NCBI GenBank assembly: GCA_023374025.1
Contig: SIJG01000006.1
Coordinates: 171,596 to 235,595, forward strand
From: Heterodera schachtii
Lineage: Eukaryota; Nematoda; Chromadorea; Rhabditida; Heteroderidae
Length of the DNA: 64,000 nucleotides
Direction: 5' to 3'
Shown: positions 1 to 9,598 of the stretch, one piece after another
Position numbering within the stretch: the stretch's first letter is position 1
Layout: each line of letters begins with the position of its first letter
The notes under the pieces: generated by a model
The model's input: the letters and a program-made list of their open reading frames with translations, nothing else
The model's database searches: none
Told to the model about the DNA's origin: nothing
Translations under genes and position numbers: made by a program

Positions 1-76
1 CAAATGCCGAATTAGTAAGAAAATTGGAGTGAGTCGTACCAATTGAAAAATGGATGAATCAATTTGGCATTCACAT
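1..76 (+). pseudogene. Decayed HTH-module fossil (copy A)
   Basis: The sequence reads as a damaged second-type HTH module of the local effector family: KKIGVSRT, a one-base slip, then EKWMNQFGIH. It has no open frame of its own. The same fossil recurs at 4114 at the start of the second duplicated unit. Identification rests on the family motif G-V-S-R-x-x-I-E-K-W. Confidence 0.5.
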
Positions 77-119
77 ATATGCATTTTGCAATTAAATTCA
101 TTCAAAAATATACCAAATT

Positions 120-230
120 TCAGGTATTTTTCTTCCCATTTTTCTCTACCAATTTTTTCTTTTCTGTTCCGATTTGATTAATTTGGTTGACCAAAAATAC
201 AATTAAAAATAATAATTGGGATAATTTCAT
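120..230 (-). pseudogene. Orphan signal-peptide fragment of the HTH effector family
   Basis: The minus strand encodes 36 residues beginning MKLSQLLFLIVFLVNQINQI, followed by GTEKKKLVEKNGKKNT and a stop. This is the family secretion signal and the start of its linker, with the KSFDEIFGE segment deleted and all HTH modules missing. It lies upstream of, and antisense to, the intact gene at 1203. The duplicated unit carries a longer version at 4212-4364. A secreted micro-peptide cannot be excluded, but a truncated gene copy is simpler. Confidence 0.5.
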
Positions 231-399
231 TTTCAATTGACCATAATTCTGTTAATTAATTTAATTTGGTGACGGAAATTGTGAAATTATTTGCTATATT
301 ATTTAATAAATGAATAAATGTGAGAATTTTCTGTAGATTTCATTAATCAATGGAATTTTATGTCTTCATAAATTACCGTATTATTTTGTTGCGATTGCT

Positions 400-554
400 T
401 GGCATATAAATTAGCGAAAACTAATTTTTCATTTTGCCAAATTTGGCATCTCGAATAAAGCTAAAGAATTTTACGCAATCAGTGAATGGCATTTTATGTT
501 TGTGGGATAATTTAATTTCGTTTATATAAAGGGAGGCAATTGAAAAATTGGCAT
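400..554 (+). promoter_or_regulatory. TGGCAT cluster flanking a TATA box (putative gland-type promoter)
   Basis: Four TGGCAT hexamers occur at 400-405, 444-449, 487-492 and 549-554; a TATA-like TTTATATAAA lies at 521-530. TGGCAT is the reverse complement of ATGCCA, the motif described as the dorsal-gland 'DOG box' in Globodera effector promoters. Transcription would start near 550 and a 5'UTR intron would end at the AG at 1182-1183, just before the ATG at 1203. Regulatory function is inferred. Confidence 0.4.
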
Positions 555-943
555 TTACTCATTTAGAAAATTTAATTACTTTAATTTGTAATTAAAAAAA
601 ATTAAATAAAATTGGATAATAATATTCATTTCTTTGGAAGTGATTTTTTGTAATTAATTGATTTCTATGAAAGTAAAACATAAATTTTCCAAAATTTATT
701 TTGCCAAACGGAGACAATTTTGAAATAGTTTTCTATTTCTTTTCGGTTTCGGGCTTTAGATTGGCCAAAAAAGATATTTATTTATTTTTAAAAATGAAAA
801 TTGATAATGGAGGATATAATTTAAGTTATTCATTTCATTACAATCAAATTAATTAATTATTAAAAATTTTCTTCTATTACTTCGCGATTTTACAACGGCA
901 CATTTAAAAAAATAAGTATAATTTTAATAATTATATACCTACT

Positions 944-1000
944 CTACTGATCATAAAATTGTAATAACAGTAGGGAATAAAAAAATTTTTTGATCAGTAG
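944..1000 (+). promoter_or_regulatory. Conserved inverted repeat CTACTGATCA...TGATCAGTAG
   Basis: CTACTGATCA at 944-953 is matched by its exact reverse complement at 991-1000, with 37 bp between. CAGTAGGGA also occurs twice inside the block. The arrangement recurs at a similar distance (about 200 bp) before other family members (4960, 11325, 15914) and, on the minus strand, at 14949-15000. It probably lies inside the 5'UTR intron. It could be a regulatory site or a hitch-hiking repeat. Confidence 0.45.
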
Positions 1001-1202
1001 GGATAAAAATGTTTATTTAATCGTAGAAATAATTTTATTTTTTAATTTGCATCTTATAAAAATATTCATTAAATATTAATGAGAAAATATATTAATTATA
1101 TATGTATTTGCCATGAATAATATGTTGTCTAATTAAAATAATAAATTCACTTTTTAATGTTTTAATATTTAATTTGTTTTTAGGAATATCTCTTTTTTTA
1201 AA

Positions 1203-1892
1203 ATGAAATTATGCCTATTATTTTCTTTAATTTTATTTTTGATCGTCTTAATAAAAATTAATTATGTTGAACCAAAAAAGAAAAAGGCACAACAGAAATC
1301 ATTTGATGAAATATTTGGAGAAAAATGGGAAGAAAAAGAAGAAGAAAAATTGGAAGAAAAAAGAGAAATAATTGAAAAATATTATAAAATAAAAGAGAAA
1401 ATAAAGGAAAAAGGAAGAAAATATTCAAGAAAAGAATGGAATAAAATTGACATAAAAATTGCAAAAAAATTGGGGACAAATCGCACATATATTTTTGAAT
1501 GGATTAAAGAAATGGGTTTGAATAAACAAAAATATAAAAGTCATAAATCAAAAACTGATGAAGAAAAAATTGAAATAGTACAAAAATTTATTGAAATGAC
1601 AAAAGAATATAAGCAAAAAAGAAACTATTCAAAAAAAGAATGGAAAGAAAATTATGCCGAAATTTACAAGAAAATCGGAGTCACTTATAGAACAATTGAT
1701 AAATGGAAGAAACAATTTGGAATTAGCAAAAAAATGTTAACGCAGGAAGAAAAAATAGTAAAAATGAAAATTTATTGGGAAATAAAAGGAGAAAATTCAA
1801 AAATGAGTGATAAGGAAATTGGAAAAATATTGAAAATTCATCAAAATACTATTCTAAGATGGAAAAAACAATTTGTGAAAGAAATGTTTTAG
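1203..1892 (+). CDS. Secreted triple helix-turn-helix protein, member 1
   Basis: A 229-residue intact member. Residues 1-22 are a hydrophobic secretion signal (MKLCLLFSLILFLIVLIKIN); 27-55 is the linker QKSFDEIFGEKWEEKEEE. Three HTH-like modules follow: about 55-105 (KEW, then IAKKLGTNRTYIFEWIKE), 123-173 (KEW, then KKIGVTYRTIDKWKKQFG) and 184-224 (SDKEIGKIL, then HQNTILRWKKQF). The ATG follows a splice acceptor (TTTTTAG at 1177-1183), suggesting a 5'UTR intron. The modules resemble homeodomain-like/transposase HTHs, so I infer a lysine-rich DNA-binding protein that is exported; a nuclear effector in the host plant is one possibility. No intron lies in the coding part. The target and the cell compartment are unproven. 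Confidence 0.8.
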   Translation: MKLCLLFSLILFLIVLIKINYVEPKKKKAQQKSFDEIFGEKWEEKEEEKLEEKREIIEKYYKIKEKIKEKGRKYSRKEWNKIDIKIAKKLGTNRTYIFEWIKEMGLNKQKYKSHKSKTDEEKIEIVQKFIEMTKEYKQKRNYSKKEWKENYAEIYKKIGVTYRTIDKWKKQFGISKKMLTQEEKIVKMKIYWEIKGENSKMSDKEIGKILKIHQNTILRWKKQFVKEMF

Positions 1893-2137
1893 AGAATTGC
1901 AGAAAAAGAAGAAGAATAGTGATTTGTTAGACCTATTTCAATTTAATAAATATTATTTTTGGTGCTTTTTCCTTTAAATATGCTAAATTAATTTCCTTAT
2001 TTTTCAAAAATTTCATTACGGTATAAAAAAGACAAATCGAGTAACATGCGATTTAGAGACTGCCACAATTTTGGAGGGTTTTTCGTACCAAATTCTCAAA
2101 ATTATTGGAATTTTTGAATTTCCTCAAATACCGAGGT

Positions 2138-2201
2138 AAGAAAATTCGAGTTAGTCGTTCAGTTATTGAAAAATGGAACAACCAATTTGGCATTCACATA
2201 C
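2138..2201 (+). pseudogene. Orphan HTH module fossil downstream of member 1
   Basis: The sequence reads RKIRVSRSVIEKWNNQFGIH in one frame, a module-2 type HTH detached from any start codon. It repeats at 6152-6215 behind the duplicated gene, showing that it was part of the unit before duplication. Confidence 0.5.
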
Positions 2202-2247
2202 ATGGATTTTTCCGATTAAAGTTACTGAGTCAAAACATGCGTATTAT

Positions 2248-2427
2248 CTAGCAATTTTTTGATAAATTTTTGAATTTAATTGCTTTATTTAATAGGGCTA
2301 ATTTGATTTCATAAAGGCATTTATTTATCCATTCATTAAATGATTTTTGTTTCTGCTTTTTCTCTGTTGTTCTAACTTTTGTAATTTCAACAATTAAAAA
2401 TATAAATAAAAATAAAAACAAATGCAT
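2248..2427 (-). pseudogene. Truncated family member: signal peptide and linker only
   Basis: The minus strand encodes 59 residues starting MHLFLFLFIFLIVEITKV, then the linker RTTEKKQKQKSFNEW, then unrelated sequence and a stop. Signal and linker match the HTH family, but every module is gone. It is head-to-head with the plus-strand C-terminal module at 2450, only 22 bp away, so the two may be halves of one gene split by inversion. The duplicated copy at 6346-6444 has a stop where this one has W. Confidence 0.5.
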
Positions 2428-2449
2428 TTTAATATTTTTCAATGATAAA

Positions 2450-2635
2450 ATGAAGAAAGAAAAAATGGAAAAAATTAAAATTTATTGGCAAATAAAAAAA
2501 GAAAAACCAAAAATGAGTGATAAGGAAATTGCAAAAATATTGAAAATTCATCAAAATAGCATTATAAAATGGAAGAAACAATTTGGAGGAGAAATGTTTC
2601 AGAGAATAGCAGAAGAACAAGAAGAAGAAGAATAG
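2450..2635 (+). pseudogene. Orphan C-terminal HTH module (61 residues)
   Basis: An open frame starting with ATG encodes MKKEKMEKIKIYWQIKKEKP, then KMSDKEIAKIL, HQNSIIKWKKQFGGEMF and an acidic tail. It equals module 3 of the full-length proteins (residues about 184-229 of member 1), with no signal peptide and no modules 1-2. It is uninterrupted, so it could be a short intracellular HTH protein. Its position beside an inverted signal-peptide fragment favours a rearranged gene piece. The second unit copy lacks it: the match ends at 2449/6465. Confidence 0.55.
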
Positions 2636-2739
2636 TGATTTGTTTTTGATTTTCAATCTATTTATTTTTGGTGCTTTTTCCTTTATTAATTTGCCAAATT
2701 ATAAATTTCCAATTTTTTCAATAAATTTATATAAATTAA

Positions 2740-3580
2740 ATTATTTAAGCCCCGAACATTTGCGTCCATACATTTGCGCTCCGAACATTTGCGCCCCGAT
2801 CTGGGCCGGCGACGGCACTTTCAAAAGTGATTTTATACCAGGGATGACGACGATTTTCGATGGTTTTTGCAAGAATTCGAATTTCGATTTAATTTTTCCA
2901 AATCAAAGTCGGCGTCAGCCTTTTTTTGCATAATAAATCATCCCTTAAGTTTTTAGTGCGACCATCGAATTTATTACAGTTATATACCCAAAACATTATT
3001 GTCCAACACTCAAGCATATCATGCGCCTGTATAAAATGGCAAATCGGATGCAGCAAACATACCGTCGATTATTCTCTGGTATACGTGATAGAGTTGAAGG
3101 CGTAATACCAAGCAGTTTTATTCTGGATTTTGAACCTGGTTGTACTGATATTTAATCGATTTTATTTTTAATATTTGATCATTTAGCTGCAAGATCGGCA
3201 TTTCTTGAAGTTTGGCCGAGCTCAGTGATGAGACACTGTCTTTTTCACCTATCACAATCAGTAAATCGAAGAGTGCAGAGGGAAGGACTGGCACCACAAT
3301 TCTTAGTGGATATCGGTTTTAGAAAATCTGTGCGATCATTGTCGGCGATTTAGTTTCTTCCTTTAATTTATGTGGAAGAGGGTTATCAAATTCTCAGAAA
3401 TAATGCACCTATACAAGCGCATCCAATCTTTGATTACTTTGCATCGTAGATTATGTTTTTAAATTGTTGCGGTGTTTTTTTTTATAGTACATATCTCTTC
3501 CGTCGACGACCTGATTTATTTGTGCCAGAAACATGGAATATGCATGATTCTGTCCTTGATAATATAGGACGCACTAATAA
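2740..3580 (+). pseudogene. MULE-type transposase relic
   Basis: Fragments in several frames match the Mutator-like element (MULE) transposase order. WAGDGTFKS (about 2807-2835) contains the catalytic DGTF motif. ANRMQQTYRRLFSGIRD and FILDFEPGCTD (about 3040-3155) follow. AARSAFLEVWPSS and MRHCLFHLSQSVNRR (3186-3270) are next. Last come YLFRRRPDLFVPETWNMHDS and DNIGRTNN (3492-3580). Stops and frame changes between pieces show that it is dead, although some may be introns. It separates the two copies of the 4 kb effector unit. I found no terminal repeats. Confidence 0.7.
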
Positions 3581-3711
3581 TATTGCCAACTCCAATTTTC
3601 CTATCAATTTCGCCATTATTTTGTTGCAATTTATTTCTTGAATATTTTCTTTTCAGTTTATATTACTTGAAACATTAATGAATTTTTTGAATGTAATTAC
3701 TGTTTGTCCCT

Positions 3712-3866
3712 AATTTTTTGATATTTTCAAATCAATTTTTCCCATTCTTTTGTTGAATATTTTCTTCCTTTTTGCTTAATTTTCTCATTTATTTTATAAT
3801 ATTTTCTGATTATTTCTGTTCTTTTCTGTTCTTCCAATGTTTGTTCTTCTTTTTCTTCCCATTTCA
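3712..3866 (-). pseudogene. Minus-strand fragment of an HTH effector (linker and module 1)
   Basis: The reverse complement reads KWEEKEEQTLEEQKRTEIIR, KYYKINEKIKQKGRKYSTKE and W before degenerating. That covers the family linker and the first half of module 1. Start, signal peptide and later modules are absent. Confidence 0.6.
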
Positions 3867-4113
3867 ATTGGCAATAAATATATATATTTTTTAATTAATA
3901 CAATTTGATGATGGAAATATTAAAATTTGCAATATTATTTAATAAATGAATAAATGTGTGAATTTTCTGTAGATTCATTAAAGAAGAAGAGTGATTTATT
4001 TGTCTGTGATTTTCAATTTAAAATATTATTTTTGGTGCTTTTTTCTTTATTAATTATGCTAAATTAGAAATTTATTAAATTTTTTAAATTATTAGAACTT
4101 TGAATTTCTTCAA

Positions 4114-4190
4114 ATGCCGAATTAGTAAGAAAATTGGAGTGAGTCGTACCAATTGAAAAATGGATGAATCAATTTGGCATTCACATATAT
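4114..4190 (+). pseudogene. Decayed HTH-module fossil (copy B)
   Basis: Nearly identical to bases 1-77 of the window, and marks the left edge of the second duplicated unit. It carries the same one-base slip inside the module. Confidence 0.5.
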
Positions 4191-4211
4191 GCATTTTGCA
4201 ATTAAATTCAT

Positions 4212-4364
4212 TCAAAAATACACCAATTTCAGGTATTTTTCTTCCAAATTTTCTCCAAATATTTCATCAAATGATTTTTGTTCCAATTTTTTCTTTTCTA
4301 TTCCGATTTGATTAATTTGGTTGACCAAAAATATAATTAAAATTAATAATTGGGATAATTTCAT
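4212..4364 (-). pseudogene. Orphan signal-peptide fragment (50 residues)
   Basis: The minus strand encodes MKLSQLLILIIFLVNQINQI, then GIEKKKLEQKSFDEIFGE, NLEEKYLKLVYF and a stop. The secretion signal and the linker KSFDEIFGE are both intact, but no module follows. It is the counterpart of 120-230, where the linker is deleted, so the two duplicated units have decayed independently. Confidence 0.55.
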
Positions 4365-4457
4365 TTTCAATTGACAATAATTCTGTTAATTAATTTAATT
4401 TGGTGACGGAAATTGTGCATATAAATTAGCGAAAACTAATTTTTCATTTTGCCAAAT

Positions 4458-4545
4458 TTGGCATCTCGAATAAAGCTAAAGAATTTTACGCAATCAGTGA
4501 ATGGCATTTTATGTTTGTGGGATAATTTAATTTCGTTTATATAAA
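4458..4545 (+). promoter_or_regulatory. TGGCAT and TATA block, copy B
   Basis: Duplicate of the promoter-like block at 400-554. TGGCAT hexamers remain near 4458 and at 4502-4507, TTTATATAAA lies at 4536-4545, and a further TGGCAT follows near 4564. About 97 bp present in copy A, including its first TGGCAT, is missing here. Confidence 0.35.
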
Positions 4546-4959
4546 GGGAGGCAATTGAAAAATTGGCATTTACTCATTTAGAAAATTTAATTACTTTAAT
4601 TTGTAATTAAAAAAAATTAAATAAAATTGGATAATAATATTCATTTCTTTGGAAGTGATTTTTTGTAATTAATTGATTTCTATGAAAGTAAAACATAAAT
4701 TTTCCAAAATTTATTTTGCCAAACGGAGAGAATTTTGAAATAGTTTTCTATTTCTTTTCGGTTTCGGGCTTTAGATTGGCCAAAAAAGATATTTATTTAT
4801 TTTTAAAAATGAAAATTGATAATGGAGGATATAATTTAAGTTATTCATTTCATTACAATCAAATTAATTAATTATTAAAAATTTTCTTCTATTACTTCGC
4901 GATTTTACAACGGCACATTTAAAAAAAAAAGTATAATTTTAAATAATTATATACCTACT

Positions 4960-5016
4960 CTACTGATCATAAAATTGTAATAACAGTAGGGAATAAAAAA
5001 TTTTTTTGATCAGTAG
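4960..5016 (+). promoter_or_regulatory. Conserved inverted repeat upstream of member 2
   Basis: CTACTGATCA at 4960-4969 and TGATCAGTAG at 5007-5016, same geometry as at 944-1000. Confidence 0.45.
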
Positions 5017-5218
5017 GGATAAAAATGTTTATTTAATCGTAGAAATAATTTTATTTTTTAATTTACATCTTATAAAAATATCCATTAAATATTAGTGAGA
5101 AAATATATTAATTATATATGTATTTGCCATGAATAATATGTTGTCTAATTAAAATAATAAATTCACTTTTTAATGTTTTAATATTTAATTTGTTTTTAGG
5201 AATATCTCTTTTTTTAAA

Positions 5219-5908
5219 ATGAAATTATGCCTATTATTTTCTTTAATTTTATTTTTGATCGTCTTAATAAAAATTAATTATGTTGAACCAAAAAAGAAAA
5301 AGGCACAACAGAAATCATTTGATGGAATATTTGGAGAAAAATGGGAAGAAAAAGAAGAAGAAAAATTGGAAGAAAAAAGAGAAATAATTGAAAAATATTA
5401 TAAAATAAAAGAGAAAATAAAGGAAAAAGGAAGAAAATATTCAAGAAAAGAATGGAATAAAATTGACATAAAAATTGCAAAAAAATTGGGGACAAATCGC
5501 ACATATATTTTTGAATGGATTAAAGAAATGGGTTTGAATAAACAAAAATATAAAAGTCATAAATCAAAAACTGATGAAGAAAAAATTGAAATAGCACAAA
5601 AATTTATTGAAATGAAAAATGAATACAAAGAAAAAGGAAAATATTCAAAAAAAGAATGGAAAGAAAATTATGCCGAAATTTACAAGAAAATTGGAGTCAC
5701 TTATAGAACAATTGATAAATGGAAGAAACAATTTGGAATTAGCAAAAAAATGTTAACGCAGGAAGAAAAAATAGTAAAAATGAAAATTTATTGGGAAATA
5801 AAAGGAGAAAATCCAAAAATGAGTGATAAGGAAATTGGAAAAATATTGAAAATTCATCAAAATACTATTCTAAGATGGAAAAAACAATTTGTGAAAGAAA
5901 TGTTTTAG
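5219..5908 (+). CDS. Secreted triple helix-turn-helix protein, member 2
   Basis: A 229-residue protein nearly identical to member 1 (1203-1892), with the same signal peptide, linker and three modules. The visible differences are few: GIFGE for EIFGE in the linker, IAQKFIEMKNEYKEKGKYS instead of IVQKFIEMTKEYKQKRNYS before module 2, and NPKMSD instead of NSKMSD in module 3. All three recognition-helix segments are unchanged (NRTYIFEW, YRTIDKW, HQNTILRW). It arose with its flanks by duplication of a unit of about 4 kb. An acceptor AG (TTTTTAG) again lies just before the ATG. Confidence 0.8.
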   Translation: MKLCLLFSLILFLIVLIKINYVEPKKKKAQQKSFDGIFGEKWEEKEEEKLEEKREIIEKYYKIKEKIKEKGRKYSRKEWNKIDIKIAKKLGTNRTYIFEWIKEMGLNKQKYKSHKSKTDEEKIEIAQKFIEMKNEYKEKGKYSKKEWKENYAEIYKKIGVTYRTIDKWKKQFGISKKMLTQEEKIVKMKIYWEIKGENPKMSDKEIGKILKIHQNTILRWKKQFVKEMF

Positions 5909-6151
5909 AGAATTGCAGAAAAAGAAGAAGAATAGTGATTTGTTAGACCTATTTCAATTTAATATATATTATTTTTTGGTGCTTTTTCCTTTAAATATGC
6001 TAAATTAATTTCCTTATTTTTCAAAAATTTCATTAGGTATAAAAAAGACAAATCGAGTAACATGCGATTTAGAGACTGCCACAATTTTGGAGGGTTTTTC
6101 GTACCAAATTCTCAAAATTATTGGAATTTTTGAATTTCCTCAAATACCGAG

Positions 6152-6215
6152 GTAAGAAAATTATAGTTAGCCGTTCAGTTATTGAAAAATGGAACAACCA
6201 ATTTGGCATTCACAT
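6152..6215 (+). pseudogene. Orphan HTH module fossil, copy B
   Basis: Second copy of the fossil at 2138-2201. It ends IEKWNNQFGIH as before, with small differences upstream. Confidence 0.45.
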
Positions 6216-6345
6216 ACATGGATCTTTCCGATTAAAGTTACTGAGTCAAAACATGCGTATTATCTAGCAATTTTTTGATAAATTTTTGAATTTAATTGCT
6301 TTATTTAATAGGGCTAATTTGATTTCATAAAGGCATTTTATTTAT

Positions 6346-6444
6346 CTATTCATTAAATGATTTTTGTTTCTGCTTTTTCTCTGTTGTTCCAACTTTTGTA
6401 ATTTCAACAATTAAAAATATAAATAAAAATAAAAACAAATGCAT
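6346..6444 (-). pseudogene. Signal-peptide fragment with nonsense codon
   Basis: The minus strand encodes 32 residues, MHLFLFLFIFLIVEITKVGT then TEKKQKQKSFNE, ended by TAG where the copy at 2248-2427 has TGG. The secretion signal itself is intact. Confidence 0.45.
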
Positions 6445-6493
6445 TTTAATATTTTTCAATGATAAAGCTTGATAAAATTACTAATGTAATAAT

Positions 6494-8343
6494 TAGAGAC
6501 CGGACAACTGGGGTCGGAGGGATCCCGAGTCGGGTCCCGACCGAATCCCGATCCCGACCAATCCCGAAGATTTTTTTTCGGGTTCCCGTGGGATTATCGG
6601 GATTGGCTAAAACCCAATTTTTTTTACGTTTGTGCCTAGTTTTGTTCAAATGCTTATCTAATATTTATAATTGATCAATTCGATTGAGAAAAATTGGAAT
6701 GTGAATTATATCAGGTTTTTATAGAAAATTAGAATATCATGCCCAAAAAAAATCAGATTTTATGTTCAAAGATTAGAACATTTAAAACATAGCTTTAAAT
6801 AGTTTTTTTTAGTTTTATCAATTAATATCAATTTTTCTATTTTCGCCTGCTATGATCATTTTTAACAATTTTAAGTAAATTAGAAAATCATAAACTGTAT
6901 CGGAATCAAAGACCATATTTTTAAGAATTTTTTCGCAGCGGATTTTTTCAAGAACTTTAGGGGAACAAGAGGGGAGGCCGGCGGTGCCGATAGGCGTCGC
7001 AGGAAATTTTTGAAAATTTGAAATGTAATTTGTTAACAGAATTAATCCAAAAACTGTCCATATTTTGTGTTTTTGAAGTAATTTATAAGAAAATAATGGG
7101 TTCTTGTGTCGGGCGGTGCCGATAGGCACCGAAGGAAAAATATGTAGACAACAATTTTTATTCTGTTTTTGGACAAAATTCGTAGAAATCGTTATGCCAT
7201 AACTAATAAGATTTAGAATAATGTTTTAGTTATTAAAAAAAATTTTGAAAATTCATCTTTGAAAGAAATAAAAATCACAAAATGGCCAACATTTGCGTCA
7301 AATTTTAAAAATTTTAGTAGAATTTTAGAGACCCTTGAAAATTTTTTGGGATTTTAAGGGATTTTTAAAGAAAAATAAGCAAATGCCAATATTTTTTTAC
7401 GGTCCGTGTCGTTTTCGCGCCGCCGTTTTCGCGCGGTTGCATATGTGTAAAAGAAATATGTGTATTAGAGAAAATTCTTTTTTTTTTACTTGCATCTTGT
7501 TTTTCGGATATTTAATATGCTCGCTATCTCTAATTTGAGAAAAAGGTTTTTAAAACAAAACGATTTTCCCAATTTCGACTTATGTATAAGGAGCGGAGAA
7601 GTAGTTTTTACCAAAATTTTCCAAAAAATAGTTTTTTGGGACTAATTAATTTAGTCCGCTGATCAAATAAATTAGTTTCAGACCCTGCTGCTGATCAGAA
7701 TCAGAAATTAGGTTTCAATTACGGCATCGCTATGGCCTCAGAATCCCTGCGTATCTGGGATTCCGAACCAGGCTGGGGGAGGGGGAGATCAGGTTCGAAT
7801 CCCGCTTGAGGAAAAGATTATTTTGGATATTTTTAAACTTATTAGACTATTATTAAGCGGCCAAAAGGGTTTATGAACTTTTTGAAAATTCAACCCATTT
7901 TTAGAAATTTTTTGTCAATATTTTCGTGTTTTTTGCCCATATTTCGTCCATATTTGCAATTTTTCCTTAATATAATCTTTTGGATTTTTTGTCCATATAA
8001 AACCGGTCCCAAATTATAATGCTAAAAACCGCACTGGCGCGAAAACGACCCCCGCGCGAAAACGGTTCGCGCGAAAACGTCCTGGCCCGTATTTTTTAAT
8101 TTAAAATTCCAGATCTTAATTTAAAAATAGAGATTTTTCGGAAAATTATCGTGACTTCAATCCCGCGGGATTGGTAAAATGGTCGGGAGGGTTCCCGGTT
8201 CGGGATCCCGATGAAATCCCGATCCCGATCAATCCCGATGAATTTAAAAATCGCTCGGGACGGATCCCGATGTCGGGATCCCGAAGTTAATCCCGCGGGA
8301 TCCCGAAGAAATCCCGCGGGATCCCGATCCCGTCCGGTCTCTA
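6494..8343. mobile_element. Non-autonomous hAT-like element with nested insert
   Basis: Perfect terminal inverted repeats TAGAGACCGG and CCGGTCTCTA are flanked by an exact 8-bp duplication GTAATAAT (6486-6493 and 8344-8351). An 8-bp duplication and a TAGAG terminus fit the hAT superfamily. There is no transposase frame. Inside each end lie arrays of GGGATCCCGA-like palindromes (6515-6605 and 8160-8335). In the middle are two copies of a GC-rich motif, GGCGGTGCCGATAGGC (about 6978 and 7115). The insertion lies just beyond the duplicated effector unit. Confidence 0.8.
7401..8092. mobile_element. Palindromic-ended element nested in the hAT-like element
   Basis: GTCGTTTTCGCGCC and CCGTTTTCGCGCG (about 7407-7437) are matched in inverse orientation by GGCGCGAAAACGAC and GCGCGAAAACG repeats (about 8036-8080). 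The boundaries are approximate and no transposase is present. It contains a GGTTCGAATCCC box near 7792 that looks tRNA-like, but no tRNA folds there. Confidence 0.45.
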
Positions 8344-8351
8344 GTAATAAT

Positions 8352-9043
8352 ATGACGAGCGAAATTTTATAAAATTATATTTTTCAATGAATTTAAGAAA
8401 TGATTTCAAACGCTAAGGATTACCCATTAAAAAATGAAAAGCTTTGCATTGATTACCAAAATCAGGACAATTTATGATTAATATTTCTAAAAATATATTT
8501 CGTTTTTCAAAAAATAATCATATTTCGTCATGAACTTATTTTTGTTGTATAAAATTTGTGAAAATTTTTTGTTTTTAATTCCCGTAGAGAAAGAAAAACA
8601 TTAAAGTTTTTACTCCTTGAGGGATTGAACCAGAAAAAAAGAATAAAAATATTTTCAACATTTTTTAATATTGGGGTCAACGAAAACTCTTTGCATAGCG
8701 ATCAACAATTTACTTGAAAAATCATAGTAATTAAAATAATAAAGTTATTTAATTAAACTTTGCCAGATTATTCTCTTAGGTTAGTCACCAATTGATTAGG
8801 ATTTTCAATTTGACTTCACCAAGTTATGGCCTAGTGAATGGCAAATGCCGTGCTAAAACCACTACAGTTCAGGTGGCACAACTCAGTCCCAAATTTTTTA
8901 ATTTTTCGAAAACAAAAGTTTTACTGAAAAAGCTGAGACAGAAGTAAGAAATTTCATAAGCAAAAACTTCACCTTTTATTGGCCAATGTTTTTGAATTGA
9001 CCCAAGAGAGGTTCTTAATAATAGGGGCTTTCGAATGGAGTAG
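8352..9043. other. Intergenic, no gene seen
   Basis: A+T-rich sequence after the hAT-like element. No supported coding region was seen. A slightly GC-richer patch at 8820-8890 precedes the coding candidate at 9044. Confidence 0.3.
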
Positions 9044-9199
9044 ATGAATGACAGTAGGAAGAATTTGGGAGGAAGTCGGTCGGACCGTGAAGTGCCAATG
9101 GCACAGGGACAGCCTCAGCCGGCACAAATGCCGATCCGCAAAATAATGCCCATTGAAAAGGTAAAAGGCAGGCACAGAACTTCGATGGCACGCTATTGA
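9044..9199 (+). CDS. Small GC-rich coding candidate (51 residues), unidentified
   Basis: An ATG-initiated frame encodes MNDSRKNLGGSRSDREVPMA, QGQPQPAQMPIRKIMPIEK and VKGRHRTSMARY. Codon use and G+C content are unlike the surrounding A+T-rich DNA, which suggests a genuine exon. AAG|GTAAAA at about 9160 could be a splice donor, making this the first exon of a longer gene. A second frame just downstream (LRWHAIEKIREIFEMIYGL, then stop) also looks coding and would need a frame change or splice. I do not recognise the protein. Confidence 0.35.
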   Translation: MNDSRKNLGGSRSDREVPMAQGQPQPAQMPIRKIMPIEKVKGRHRTSMARY

Positions 9200-9314
9200 G
9201 AAGATTCGAGAAATTTTTGAGATGATTTACGGTTTATAACAAATATATCATTTGTTCTTATCTTTTCTTAAATTGTCCTGATTTGAAATAATTCATAGAA
9301 TATTTATGATAAAC

Positions 9315-9470
9315 TCACCCAAATTTTTCTTTGTATTTTGAATAAACTAAAAATTGATATATAAATATTATCTTACATTTCTTAATTATGAAATTGCTCT
9401 TTTCTGTTCCGTTTTGATCAATTTTGTTGATCAGAAATATAATTAAAAATAATAAAACCAATGCTTTCAT
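9315..9470 (-). pseudogene. Orphan signal-peptide fragment of the HTH family
   Basis: The minus strand encodes MKALVLLFLIIFLINKIDQN, then GTEKSNFIIKK and unrelated residues to a stop (51 residues). The signal and the GTEK start of the linker match the family, and nothing after that does. Confidence 0.45.
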
Positions 9471-9490
9471 TTTCAATTGGCACTAAATAT

Positions 9491-9598
9491 TTCCCGCTAT
9501 CATCCCTCCATATTATTCGCATACACCGTGGCATTCCCGCTGTCATCAACCATATTATTCCCATCCCCCGTGGCATTCCCGCTGTCATCCCCCGTGTT
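9491..9598 (+). repeat. Short minisatellite, about 42 bp unit
   Basis: Roughly two and a half units of a 42-bp sequence containing CATTCCCGCTGTCATC and ATTATTCCCATCCCCCGTGG. It makes a repetitive but implausible open frame. Confidence 0.5.

Noticed and set aside
1258..1504. Minus-strand frames of about 76 residues opposite the effector genes (also near 5274, 11546, 16246, 26814)
   Set aside because: They are reverse complements of the lysine/glutamate-rich linker and module 1, giving F/L/I-rich shadows.
1203..1892. Recent horizontal transfer of a bacterial HTH gene
   Set aside because: The genes have eukaryotic-style upstream acceptors, a promoter-like TATA block and composition matching the local DNA. 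Nothing visible points to a recent bacterial donor, though an ancient transposase origin of the module remains possible.
7720..7812. tRNA-like segment with GGTTCGAATCCC
   Set aside because: The T-arm pairs poorly and I could not form acceptor and anticodon stems. It lies inside a nested transposon and is at most a tRNA-derived fragment.
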